From an uncultured Christensenellaceae bacterium (GTDB lineage: Bacteria > Bacillota > Clostridia > Christensenellales > Borkfalkiaceae), in assembly GCA_910588645.1 (NCBI GenBank), contig CAJUOY010000018.1, positions 1-30,468 on the forward strand: a stretch of 30,468 nt of DNA, in the 5' to 3' direction. The position numbers and the translations under genes are program-made. The stretch's first letter is position 1, and the number at the start of each line of letters is the position of its first letter. The notes beneath the pieces were generated by a model that worked only from the letters and a program-made list of their open reading frames with translations, did no database searches and had not been told where the DNA came from. Positions 9,650 through 17,902 of this stretch are shown here, piece by piece.

Positions 9650-11740
9650 ATGAAATATAATTCCAAATTGATCGAAAAATATGCCCGCGGTGTGCCGGGT
9701 GAACAGAGCGTCCTGATCCCTGCGGCGGATCTTTCGTCCGAGCGCGGTTATTCCGAATTTCCCGCGCTGTCCAAACACGTTGCGGGAATGCCCGTGACTT
9801 CGTACCGCGATTCCGACGGAACGCTCAAAATAATCCAGCACGACGGACTGTGCCACGCTCTCGTCGCGGGAAGCACGGGCTGCGGAAAATCTATGCGCTA
9901 TCTCGAAACCTGCCTTTTCAACCTCGACGGCACCGTTTCCGCCATAGTCGCGGACGTAAAGGGCGAGCTTAACAGGAATACCGCGGCATATCTTAAAAGC
10001 GTTTATGGCGAAAACAACGTCAAATATATGGACTTTATCCGCCCGGAGCGATCGCAGATTTTTTTCAATCCCTTGTTCGAACTTGCGGAAAAATATTTGA
10101 AATCCGAAGAGTGCCCCGAAAAGTCTCGCAGCATAAAAAACGAGGTTTTGGCAGATCTCAAAAAGTTATTCGATAAGCTTTTTCCGTTAAAATCCACGCA
10201 GGACGTCTCCTGGGACGAGGGTGCGAGGGGCTTCATTTACGGTATTGCTCTCGGACTGTTCGAGGATATGTTCCTCACTCCCGAACAGGAGCGGGCTACG
10301 GGGCGCAAAAAAGTTTTGCCCGGTCAGATCAATTTCGAGGCGCTTTCCGATATATTCTCCTGCTTCGAATACGGCAGAGACAGCTTTGACGACTGCGGTT
10401 TTTTCCGCACGCGCGAAAAGAGCTCGCCCGTTTTGCGCTATGTCCGCGGCATAATAGACGACGCGCCTACCACAAGGGCGTGTTACCTGCAAATAGTCGA
10501 TCAGTATCTCAGCGATTACAGTTATCCCGATATACAGACTTTGACCACGGCGGACAATTTCGACCCTTCTGCGCTCGGCGACAGCCCGGGCGTGATATTC
10601 CTTACGTACGATCTGTCGGACAAGAGAATGCGGGGGCTTGTAAATCAGTTTGTAATACGCGCTTTGGATACTTTGAAAAAGAAGGCCGTTGAAGAGGGTA
10701 AACCTCTTTCCGTTCCCGTGCAGTTCTTCCTCGACGAATTTCCTACACTTACCGCTGATGAAATTTATCCCGTAATATTTTCCGTCGGCCGCGGTCTGAA
10801 TATGTACATAACAGCCGTAGTTCAGGACTATACCCAACTTGAAACGAGCTATTCGGACGGGGTTGCACAGCAGATACGCAACAACTGCAATCTGACGTTT
10901 TTTCTTGGTACAAATGATATTAACACCGCAAAGGCAGTCAAGGAGCAAATCGGCAAAAGGGTAATACCCGATCCCGCAAGTTATCTTGCTGGCGGAATAA
11001 AATTCAGCGAGGCTTACCTTGTTTCGGAGGACGAACTTATGCACCGTCTCAACGCGGGCGACGCATACGTGACTATTAACAACCATATGCCCGTAAAGGG
11101 CTCTTTCGAGCTGTATTACGACTGTCCGGAGTTTACGTCTTTCGGCTGCGTCTCTTCTGCGGACATTGAAACGGGCATTGATCTTGACGATAAAAAATTC
11201 CATTACGGAAGAATTGTTCCCAAGAGGATGCGCGGAAGTTCGGGCGGGGATATGCTGTCGGAATTGATGAATACAGACATCGATAACGACGATGATGAGG
11301 ATTTTTCCGATCTTGATGAACTTGATAAACTCTTCTGTGACGACGATGAGGAGTCTGCTCCGGTGCTTGCAGATGACGATATCGAGGACGATGAAGAGCA
11401 GTTTTCTGCCGATTACTGCGAAGGGTTGAACGTTACGAAGGTTGACGACTATTTTATTTTGCGTCCCGTGGGGCTCAATTACCGAAACGGTATTGCGGCG
11501 GAGTTCTGCCTCGCTAATTCGGGCGACGATCTGTATTTGTCTGATAGGTCCCGCATTATGGCTCGTTTAATAGAAATTCTCCACGTGGACGAGGCGGTGT
11601 CTACGGCGGGGCGTGTAGCCGAAAGCGTGGGGGCGGAGGTGTATTTGGGAGAGCTTCGTATAAAGGTTGAAAACGATTCTGTCGTGACCGCCGTCGCCGC
11701 GCTGTTCTATGCCGTAAATACTCTTGTAAAATTATTATAA
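9650..11740 (+). CDS. VirD4/TraG-like coupling ATPase, soluble form
   Basis: A 696-residue P-loop ATPase of the VirD4/TraG/TraD class, which pumps DNA or protein through type IV secretion channels. Walker A is GSTGCGKS at 74-81. A VADVKGEL segment follows, where this family normally has DPKGEL. Walker B is FFLDEF with Asp362 and Glu363, and the downstream segment SVGRGLN...VQDYTQLE...NNCNLTFFLGTND is typical of the family. The usual N-terminal membrane helices are missing. An Asp/Glu-rich linker lies at about 544-588, and an extra domain of about 100 residues with no assignment closes the protein. No relaxase, VirB4, VirB6 or integrase gene is in the window. The partner is probably the 215-residue protein encoded upstream. 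It may be a chromosomal transport or DNA-handling ATPase rather than a conjugation protein; its substrate is unknown. Confidence 0.85.
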   Translation: MKYNSKLIEKYARGVPGEQSVLIPAADLSSERGYSEFPALSKHVAGMPVTSYRDSDGTLKIIQHDGLCHALVAGSTGCGKSMRYLETCLFNLDGTVSAIVADVKGELNRNTAAYLKSVYGENNVKYMDFIRPERSQIFFNPLFELAEKYLKSEECPEKSRSIKNEVLADLKKLFDKLFPLKSTQDVSWDEGARGFIYGIALGLFEDMFLTPEQERATGRKKVLPGQINFEALSDIFSCFEYGRDSFDDCGFFRTREKSSPVLRYVRGIIDDAPTTRACYLQIVDQYLSDYSYPDIQTLTTADNFDPSALGDSPGVIFLTYDLSDKRMRGLVNQFVIRALDTLKKKAVEEGKPLSVPVQFFLDEFPTLTADEIYPVIFSVGRGLNMYITAVVQDYTQLETSYSDGVAQQIRNNCNLTFFLGTNDINTAKAVKEQIGKRVIPDPASYLAGGIKFSEAYLVSEDELMHRLNAGDAYVTINNHMPVKGSFELYYDCPEFTSFGCVSSADIETGIDLDDKKFHYGRIVPKRMRGSSGGDMLSELMNTDIDNDDDEDFSDLDELDKLFCDDDEESAPVLADDDIEDDEEQFSADYCEGLNVTKVDDYFILRPVGLNYRNGIAAEFCLANSGDDLYLSDRSRIMARLIEILHVDEAVSTAGRVAESVGAEVYLGELRIKVENDSVVTAVAALFYAVNTLVKLL

Positions 11741-11774
11741 AATTTTCTTAGGCTCTTTTCCCTTGCGTATATCA

Positions 11775-11801
11775 TTGACTTTTAAAGCAAAAAGTTATAA
11801 T
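11775..11801 (+). promoter_or_regulatory. Probable promoter of inorganic pyrophosphatase gene
   Basis: TTGACT (11775-11780) and TATAAT (11796-11801) are 15 bases apart. An overlapping TAATAT at 11798 would give the usual 17-base spacing. The start codon lies 35 bases downstream. Confidence 0.65.
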
Positions 11802-11835
11802 ATATAGAGACAAGAAAGGCAAGAGGGGTACGTTT

Positions 11836-12366
11836 ATGAACATCTGGCACGACATTTCCGCCGGAAGGATAACAAAAAGAAAATTCGAAGCTTTGATAGA
11901 AATACCTAAGGGCAGTAAGGCCAAGTATGAACTGGATAAGGAGACGGGTATACTCAGGCTCGACAGAATACTCTATACCTCTACGGTTTATCCCGCAAAC
12001 TACGGTTTTATTCCCAAAACTCTTGCGGACGACGGCGATCCTTTGGACGTGTTGGTTCTCGGCGCGGATCCTATCTATCCCATGACTTTGGTGACTTGTT
12101 TCCCGATAGGCGTCATCAAGATGGTAGACGACGGCGCAATGGATGAAAAAATTATAGCCATACCCGAGGGCGATCCTACGTATAAGGATTATTATGACAT
12201 TCACGAATTACCCAAGCATATCTTCGATGAAATGATGCATTTCTTCGAAGTGTATAAGACGCTCGAACATAAAAAGACTACAGTGCGCGAAATATGTCAT
12301 AGGGATGAAGCTATGGATATAATAAGCAAGTGTATTTCCAATTACAATGCAGTGTACAGTAAATAA
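11836..12366 (+). CDS. ppa: Family I inorganic pyrophosphatase
   Basis: A 176-residue soluble pyrophosphatase that hydrolyses diphosphate to phosphate in the cytosol with Mg2+, pulling biosynthetic reactions forward. The family signature DGDPLDVLV supplies metal-binding aspartates, and the start region shows the conserved IEIPKGSKAKYELD segment with E and K substrate ligands. YGFIPKTL is also typical. Length fits the bacterial hexameric type. It has its own promoter at 11775-11801, an agagggg ribosome binding site, and a terminator at 12385-12420, so it is monocistronic. Many Firmicutes use the family II enzyme instead; family I is clear here. Confidence 0.95.
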   Translation: MNIWHDISAGRITKRKFEALIEIPKGSKAKYELDKETGILRLDRILYTSTVYPANYGFIPKTLADDGDPLDVLVLGADPIYPMTLVTCFPIGVIKMVDDGAMDEKIIAIPEGDPTYKDYYDIHELPKHIFDEMMHFFEVYKTLEHKKTTVREICHRDEAMDIISKCISNYNAVYSK

Positions 12367-12384
12367 ACCGTCTATATAAGGATT

Positions 12385-12420
12385 AAAAAGCCGCCGTGTC
12401 TTCAATACGGCGGTTTTTAT
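12385..12420 (+). terminator. Intrinsic terminator after ppa
   Basis: The stem CCGCCGT (12391-12397) pairs with ACGGCGG (12407-12413), extended by A/T pairs, and ends in TTTTTATT. Confidence 0.85.
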
Positions 12421-12453
12421 TATAAATCCCCTCAAATAAATTTAATCCGTATA

Positions 12454-12482
12454 TTGAAATTTGCAAAAAAACGGTGTATAAT
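12454..12482 (+). promoter_or_regulatory. Promoter of the uL15-like / sbcD / sbcC-like / GH43 run
   Basis: TTGAAA (12454-12459), 17 bases, TATAAT (12477-12482). The predicted transcript begins near 12489, which excludes upstream in-frame start codons and supports the ATG at 12543. Confidence 0.8.
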
Positions 12483-12542
12483 GATAAGGTACACAAATAT
12501 CGCTTTACGCATAAGTATAATCAAACGACGGAGGAAACCAAG

Positions 12543-13757
12543 ATGACATTTTCAAACCTATTATCTCAACTGACAGCAACACATTATTATATTATCGGCG
12601 GGGTTGCCGCTGTAATCGCCGTCGCCGTACTTATCGCAATAATTTTCGGCGTAAGAAAAAAACGTTCTAAACCCGTAAACGACGATCCCGTCAAAGATTC
12701 GCGCGTTACAGAAGAAATTGACGGGGAGATAGAAAAACCCGTTGCAAAGCAAGAACCTGTCGCCGAGCCCAAAACCGTTGAGCCCGAAAGGGAAGAGCGC
12801 AACGCGCGGGAAGAAATAATTAGTCCCGAACCCGAAGATGACGACGACGTCGGCGAGGAAGCCGAAGAGCACGAAGAGGTGCGTACGGTGCGGCATATAG
12901 CAGAGTCGGGCAAAGTACGTTACATAATCATCAAATATAAAAAGAGCTTTACGGCAAAGCTTATTCAGTCTGCGGATATAACCAAGCAATACTATTCCGA
13001 GTTGAAAAACGAGCTTTTGTCATTTAAGGGAATAAAGAACAGAATAAGCTGGAAACACGAAACTTTCAATGTCGGGCGCAGAAAGGTGGCAAAGCTTTCC
13101 GTTAGGGGTAAGAGCTTGTATCTCTATCTCGCGCTCGATCCCAAGCAGTACGAGGGCGGAAAGTATATAGTAGAAGATAAGTCGGAGGTAGCTTCGCTCG
13201 AAGGAACTCCTCTCCTCTACAAAATCAAAAACGACAGGCGTCTGAAATATGCCAAGGAACTCATAGCTGAGGCAGCGGACGGCGCGGTCAAACTTGCCGG
13301 TTACGAAGCATTGGATTGGGCGAAGGACTACCCCTACGACGATACCGACTCCCTTGTAGAGCGCGGGCTGATAAAGGTCCTTACGGACGAAGACGCTCAA
13401 AGCGGGGATATGTTCAAACCGAGAGACGTAGTTCTTGCGGCGGAGGTAAACGAGCTTTTGAGGGATGAAGTCGCGGTCACCATGATCAGGGACAGCGAGG
13501 AGATTTCGGACAGGCGCAAGATAGGAATAGTCAACATCGATATGCTTTCAAGATATTTTGAGGACGGCGAAACGGTCACGTTGGAGGAGATCAAAAACCG
13601 CGTGCCCAAGACGGAGAAAAATCTTACGGGCATAAAGGTTCTTGCCCGCGGCGCCCTCGATAAGAAGCTTACGGTAATTGCGGATAACTTTTCAATAGAA
13701 GCGGCTAAAATGATTTTGCTTACGGGCGGAACTGCGGTCAGAAAAAAGAGCAGATAA
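12543..13757 (+). CDS. Membrane-anchored protein with C-terminal ribosomal uL15-like domain
   Basis: A 404-residue protein with a short N-terminus, one hydrophobic helix at about 14-36 closed by RKKR, and a long Glu/Pro/Lys-rich linker to about residue 120. A basic domain follows at about 125-260 (KYKKSFTAKL, GIKNRISWKHETF, LYLYLALDP), which I know only as a recurring clostridial domain without a firm function. The last 75 residues (about 328-400) match the C-terminal half of ribosomal protein uL15/L15, notably IKVLARGALDKKLTV followed by an FSxxA...GG ending. L15 itself binds 23S rRNA; here the domain would sit on the inner face of the membrane. The start at 12543 is set by the cggagga site and the promoter. 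A hairpin follows before the sbcD-like gene. A role in RNA or ribosome contact at the membrane is inference. Confidence 0.75.
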   Translation: MTFSNLLSQLTATHYYIIGGVAAVIAVAVLIAIIFGVRKKRSKPVNDDPVKDSRVTEEIDGEIEKPVAKQEPVAEPKTVEPEREERNAREEIISPEPEDDDDVGEEAEEHEEVRTVRHIAESGKVRYIIIKYKKSFTAKLIQSADITKQYYSELKNELLSFKGIKNRISWKHETFNVGRRKVAKLSVRGKSLYLYLALDPKQYEGGKYIVEDKSEVASLEGTPLLYKIKNDRRLKYAKELIAEAADGAVKLAGYEALDWAKDYPYDDTDSLVERGLIKVLTDEDAQSGDMFKPRDVVLAAEVNELLRDEVAVTMIRDSEEISDRRKIGIVNIDMLSRYFEDGETVTLEEIKNRVPKTEKNLTGIKVLARGALDKKLTVIADNFSIEAAKMILLTGGTAVRKKSR

Positions 13758-13763
13758 ATTATT

Positions 13764-13786
13764 GCGCGCCGGAACTACCGGCGCGT
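13764..13786 (+). terminator. Hairpin between uL15-like gene and sbcD-like gene
   Basis: CGCGCCGG (13765-13772) pairs with CCGGCGCG (13778-13785), loop AACTA. No proper U tract follows, so this may be an attenuator or mRNA-stability element more than a full terminator. Confidence 0.5.
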
Positions 13787-13814
13787 ATGCTTTATAAAAA
13801 ACGGAGAGCGTAAA

Positions 13815-14879
13815 ATGAAATTAATCCATTGCGCCGATATTCATCTCGGTTCGAAAATGGACAGCCGCCTGCCCTCGGAAAGGGCGGAAGAGCGCCGCAG
13901 AGAATTGCGGGCAACTTTTTCGTCAATGGTGGGATATGCCGCGGATAACGGAGTTTCTGTAATAATTCTCGCGGGCGACGTTTTCGATTGCGACCGTCCG
14001 CTAAAAAAGGATAAAGAGTTTTTTTACAGCGTAGTAAAGAACAACCCGCAAATAGATTTTTTGTATCTTCGAGGCAATCACGACAAACTTCAATCGTATA
14101 CGGAAAGTCTTGAAAATTTAAAGACTTTTTCCGACGAGTGGACGGAGTATAGGTACGGCCGTATATGCGTTTCGGGCGCCGAGCTAACAAAAGAGAATAA
14201 TTCCTTGCTTTACTCTTCGCTCAAACTTGACGACAGAAACGTGAATATAGTCGTTATGCACGGCCTCGCGGGCTCTGCCGACGGCAAGGACGAAATCAAC
14301 TTAAAAAAATTAAGGGACAGGGGAATAGATTATCTTGCTCTCGGGCATCTGCATTCCTTTTCGTCGGGCAAACTTGACGGCCGCGGGGTGTACGCGTATT
14401 CCGGCTGTCCGGAAGGCAGAGGCTTTGACGAGGAGGGAGAAAAGGGCTTTATACTTTTAGACGTTTCAGTCTCTGTCAGGGCGGAGTTTATTCCATTTTC
14501 CCGCAGGACGGTAAGGATTGCGGAATTCGACGTTTCCTCGGCTGCGGACGATTACGAAGTTTACGCCGCTGTTAAAAGGGGTTTGAAGTTCAATAAACGC
14601 GACATAGTGCGCGTTGTATTGCAGGGAGAAATAGGGTTCGATAACTTAAATCTTGACCGCGAGACTGAAAAAAGATTGGAAAGCGAGGGGTATTATTATC
14701 TCGAAGTCAAGGACGAAACCGTACACAGATTGGATCTGTCGGCGTATGAAAAAGATATATCCTTGAAGGGCGAATTTGTGCGTACCGTGTTGGGAAGCGC
14801 GGATATAAGTCCTGCGGACAAGCGTGAAATAATTTCACTCGGGCTCAAAGCGTTGGAAGGCGGGGAGATAGAGATATGA
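13815..14879 (+). CDS. SbcD/YhaO-like DNA repair metallophosphoesterase
   Basis: A 354-residue calcineurin-like phosphoesterase, the nuclease half of an Mre11-Rad50 type pair that trims DNA ends and hairpins in the cytosol. Metal-binding motifs are all visible: ADIHLGS with Asp8 and His10, GDVFD at 54-58, GNHD at 87-90, MHGLAG, and GHLHSF. Length is close to B. subtilis YhaO and E. coli SbcD. The stop codon overlaps the ATG of the next gene (ATGA), so the nuclease and its ATPase partner are translationally coupled. The ribosome binding site is cggag. Family membership is certain; whether it is the main SbcD or a YhaO-type paralogue cannot be settled here. Confidence 0.9.
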   Translation: MKLIHCADIHLGSKMDSRLPSERAEERRRELRATFSSMVGYAADNGVSVIILAGDVFDCDRPLKKDKEFFYSVVKNNPQIDFLYLRGNHDKLQSYTESLENLKTFSDEWTEYRYGRICVSGAELTKENNSLLYSSLKLDDRNVNIVVMHGLAGSADGKDEINLKKLRDRGIDYLALGHLHSFSSGKLDGRGVYAYSGCPEGRGFDEEGEKGFILLDVSVSVRAEFIPFSRRTVRIAEFDVSSAADDYEVYAAVKRGLKFNKRDIVRVVLQGEIGFDNLNLDRETEKRLESEGYYYLEVKDETVHRLDLSAYEKDISLKGEFVRTVLGSADISPADKREIISLGLKALEGGEIEI

Positions 14880-16342
14880 AGCTCGTTTCCTGTTACGTGG
14901 AGGGGTTCGGCGCGCTGAGGAGCGCAAGGTTCGATTTCGACGACGGGCTCACGGTTTTTTCAAGCGGCAACGGCGTGGGTAAAACTACGCTCGCCTCATT
15001 TTTGAAGGCTATGTTTTACGGCTTGCCTTCGTGCAGAAGCAACAGCAAAGCGTTTGACGACAGGCGCAGATATTGTCCGTTCGACGGCGGAACTTTCGGT
15101 GGCTCGGTCACGTTTGAGGCGGGCGGTTCCGTTTACCGCGTAGAAAGATTTTTCGATAAGAAGAGCGGTCAACGCGACGATCTCAGGATATATAAAGGGG
15201 GCAAAATTACAAAAGAGCTTTCCCCCGACGTCGGAGAAAAGCTGTTCGGACTTAATGCGGAGTCATTTTCGAGAACTGTTTATATGGACGCGGCGGAAGT
15301 GGAGAGCGGCGCGTCCGCAGATATTTTGAACAAATTGGAGGGCGGCTCGGCTTCGTCGGACGCGGATGCGGACGGAGCTTTTGCGGCGTTGGACGGAAAA
15401 ATAAGGAGCCTTCGCGCGGCGAGAGGTTCGGGTGGTCTGATAGACAGAACGGAAGCGGATGTGGCAAAGATAAGGGATGAAATCGCCCGTCTGGAAGTTA
15501 TTGAAAAGGGACTTGAACAAAAGTATGACGAGCGCGCGCGGCTGGAGAGAGGTTCCTCGGCGGACAACGTTTCCGCGGAAGAAAAAACTACAAGTAAACG
15601 CGGAGTAAGGCCGAATGCTTTTTTAATTTCCTTGGCGTTGATTTTGGTTGCCGGAGGAGCCGCGCTGTGCGTCGTGTCTCTATGGGGCATTGCGCTTGTC
15701 GCGCTCGGCGTAACAGCGCTTGCCGCTACGTTATATCCCAAACTGCGTGCAAAGCCGGATTTATCTAGCGGCGGCGAATCCCGCCAACAGCGTGGGGAAA
15801 AGCCCGTCGATCGCAGACTTGGCGAGCTTGACGCGGGTATAGCTTTGGACGAGGCCGAACTGGAAGCCCTGCCGGCGTGCAGGACTGAGCTTTTAAAAAT
15901 CCAATCCCGATTGCAGAATTTGAAACGCAGGCACGAACTCCTGTGCATAACGAGGCGGTGTCTCGAAGAGTCCGTTGAAAAGGTCAGTGTCAAGTACATA
16001 TTCCCCGTACGGGAGGGTTTTATGCGCTATGCAAAAACAATACGTGCCGCTCTCGGCGGCAATCTCGTTATGGCGGAGGATTTTTCCGTAAAGTTCGAGC
16101 GCGGCGGCGCGCTTACAGACGAAAGGCATCTCAGCGCTGGACAGCGTTGCGTATGCGGTCTCTGTCTCCGCTTGGCTCTTATCGACAATATGTTCGGGCG
16201 TGAAAAGCCCTTTTTGATAATGGACGATCCGTTTATTACGCTTGACAGTGAAAATATGAACGGTGTAAGGCGGGTAGTTCAAGAACTTGCCAAGGACAGG
16301 CAGATAATTTATTTTACTTGTCACAAAACCAGAGAGGTGTAA
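14876..16342 (+). CDS. Short SbcC/YhaN-like ATPase with central membrane hairpin
   Basis: A 488-residue SMC/Rad50-like ATPase, the partner of the SbcD-like nuclease. The N-terminus gives Walker A GNGVGKTT (31-38). The C-terminal lobe has the ABC signature LSAGQ (419-423) and Walker B FLIMDDP with Asp450/Asp451. The usual coiled-coil arms of several hundred residues are reduced to two short helices flanking two hydrophobic segments at about 248-290, which look like a transmembrane hairpin. B. subtilis YhaN and E. coli SbcC are roughly twice as long. The architecture suggests that the nuclease complex is held at the membrane. Both ATP-site halves look intact, so it is not an obvious pseudogene. 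The GH43-like gene starts 2 bases after its stop. Confidence 0.85.
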   Translation: MKLVSCYVEGFGALRSARFDFDDGLTVFSSGNGVGKTTLASFLKAMFYGLPSCRSNSKAFDDRRRYCPFDGGTFGGSVTFEAGGSVYRVERFFDKKSGQRDDLRIYKGGKITKELSPDVGEKLFGLNAESFSRTVYMDAAEVESGASADILNKLEGGSASSDADADGAFAALDGKIRSLRAARGSGGLIDRTEADVAKIRDEIARLEVIEKGLEQKYDERARLERGSSADNVSAEEKTTSKRGVRPNAFLISLALILVAGGAALCVVSLWGIALVALGVTALAATLYPKLRAKPDLSSGGESRQQRGEKPVDRRLGELDAGIALDEAELEALPACRTELLKIQSRLQNLKRRHELLCITRRCLEESVEKVSVKYIFPVREGFMRYAKTIRAALGGNLVMAEDFSVKFERGGALTDERHLSAGQRCVCGLCLRLALIDNMFGREKPFLIMDDPFITLDSENMNGVRRVVQELAKDRQIIYFTCHKTREV

Positions 16343-16344
16343 TT

Positions 16345-17844
16345 ATGCAATATAAAAATCCCGTATTGATCGGCGATTATAAGGATCCCGACGTTTTAAG
16401 GGTGGGCGACGATTTTTATATGGTCTCGTCGAGCTTTAACCGCGTTCCCGGTATACCCGTACTACATTCCAAAAATCTTGTGGAATGGGAACTTATAAAC
16501 TATGTGTTGGAAGAACTTCCGTTTGAAAAGTTCGGTTCCGTGTGTTCTGACGACGGCGCGATTGCCCCGTCTCTCAGGTATCATAACGGCAAATTCTACT
16601 GTCTTGTATCTTTCCCCGGCGAGGGCGTATATGTTTCGGAAACGGACGATATATACGGCAAATGGTCGCTTTTGCGCCCCCTTCTTACGGGCGAGGGTTA
16701 CAGGGCGCCTTGCCCGCTGTGGCACGACGGAAAGTGTTACGTTGCCGTTGCGTTTGATAAAAGCCGCATAGGCTTCGATTCAAAAATTGCAGTATTCGAG
16801 GCCGACGAAGAGCTGAAGTATGCGGAGACGGGATATAAGTTTATTTACGACGGCAGTTTGAATGCGCCGGGAATCGGCGCACCTAAATTTTACGAAATAG
16901 GCGGGTATTTTTATATACTCGCCGCTGTCGGCGGCAAAAGGGCGGGCTGGACGGTTGCCCTTCGTTCCAAAAATATTTACGGGCCGTACGAGAGCAGAAT
17001 AATTCTTATGCAGGGAGAAACTTCCGTCCACGGTCCCTGCGGCGGGGCGCTAGTCGAACTTGACGGCGGCAATTTTGCGCTGTTGCACAATCAGGATTTA
17101 GGCGCATACGGAAATGCGGTCAATATCCAGTCTGCGGAAATTTCCGACGGTTGGATAGTGTGCGGTGACAGGGACAGTCTGGGCGGCGCGGGAACTCCCG
17201 TCGAGAGCGGGTACTATCCCGTGCGGGAGCAAACCGAGTACGGTATCGATCCGACCGACGAGTTCGACGGGGACAAGCCCTCCCTGTTATGGCAGACTCC
17301 CGCAAATCGCGCGGAGGGAGGTTATGCTTTAAAGCACGGTATGAAACTCAACTGTTGTCATTACGGAGGAAACGCGCTTTACGGCTTGCCCGGGATATTT
17401 TTGCAAAAAATCTCCAACTTCAATTTTTCGGTCAAGACAAAGTGCAAGCTCGATCTTAAAAACGACGGCGATGAAGTCGGGTTTGTCGTTTACGGTACGG
17501 AGTACGCTTACGTGTGCGTCGTGAGGCGCGACGGGTGCAACTATCTGGAAATACGTCAGGGAAAGGCGGGCGGCGCGTCGGATGAAACCCTCGCAAAGTC
17601 TCAACCGTATGACGAAGATTACGTTAACTTTCAGCTTTCGGCCAAGAGGGAAAATCCGGATATTCTGACTTATAAGTTTACTTTCGGCGGCAATGCGTTT
17701 ACCCGTAAGTTTCGCGCGTTGCGCGAGATCGGCGCGAGCGCTGCCATAGGAATATATGCGAGGGCGGAAACGGAAAGCAAGGGAAGCGGACTGTTTAAAT
17801 TTTTCCGCGTAACTTGTACCGATAAACGAATTAACGCCGATTAA
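16345..17844 (+). CDS. GH43-like (beta-xylosidase family) protein with altered catalytic residues
   Basis: A 499-residue protein with the five-bladed GH43 propeller (about 1-300) and a C-terminal beta-sandwich (about 315-495), as in the GH43 beta-xylosidase/arabinofuranosidase group. The start region YKDPDVLRVGDDFYMVSSSF keeps the general-base Asp14. Two other expected catalytic positions differ: the pKa-modulating Asp (xDPCPxW in relatives) is Ala121 in RAPCPLW, and the general acid Glu (IEGPK in relatives) is Gly178 in IGAPK. Activity is therefore doubtful. There is no signal peptide, so it is cytosolic. I chose the ATG at 16345 because gagaggtg lies 6 bases upstream; a longer GTG reading overlaps the previous gene. 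It follows the SbcC-like gene by 2 bases, an unexpected partner for a glycosidase. Confidence 0.85.
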   Translation: MQYKNPVLIGDYKDPDVLRVGDDFYMVSSSFNRVPGIPVLHSKNLVEWELINYVLEELPFEKFGSVCSDDGAIAPSLRYHNGKFYCLVSFPGEGVYVSETDDIYGKWSLLRPLLTGEGYRAPCPLWHDGKCYVAVAFDKSRIGFDSKIAVFEADEELKYAETGYKFIYDGSLNAPGIGAPKFYEIGGYFYILAAVGGKRAGWTVALRSKNIYGPYESRIILMQGETSVHGPCGGALVELDGGNFALLHNQDLGAYGNAVNIQSAEISDGWIVCGDRDSLGGAGTPVESGYYPVREQTEYGIDPTDEFDGDKPSLLWQTPANRAEGGYALKHGMKLNCCHYGGNALYGLPGIFLQKISNFNFSVKTKCKLDLKNDGDEVGFVVYGTEYAYVCVVRRDGCNYLEIRQGKAGGASDETLAKSQPYDEDYVNFQLSAKRENPDILTYKFTFGGNAFTRKFRALREIGASAAIGIYARAETESKGSGLFKFFRVTCTDKRINAD

Positions 17845-17860
17845 TTATTTTGAAATTATA

Positions 17861-17898
17861 ATCAGCCTTGCCGTACTTATCGGCAAGGCTGATTTTTT
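17861..17898. terminator. Bidirectional terminator between GH43-like gene and AEC transporter gene
   Basis: A 13-bp stem (17861-17873 with 17881-17893) and a 7-base loop end in TTTTTT on the plus strand. On the minus strand the hairpin is followed by TATAATTTC, so it can also serve the convergent AEC gene, which ends at 17903. Confidence 0.9.
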
Positions 17899-17902
17899 AA
17901 AT

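Noticed and set aside
10187..11203. A 338-codon minus-strand open frame inside the VirD4-like gene
   Set aside because: It lies antisense to clear Walker motifs, has no ribosome binding site and shows no recognisable family; it is a shadow of codon bias.
8982..11740. The VirD4-like region as part of an integrated conjugative element
   Set aside because: No integrase, relaxase, other type IV secretion gene, direct repeats or tRNA target was seen, and base composition looks like its neighbours.
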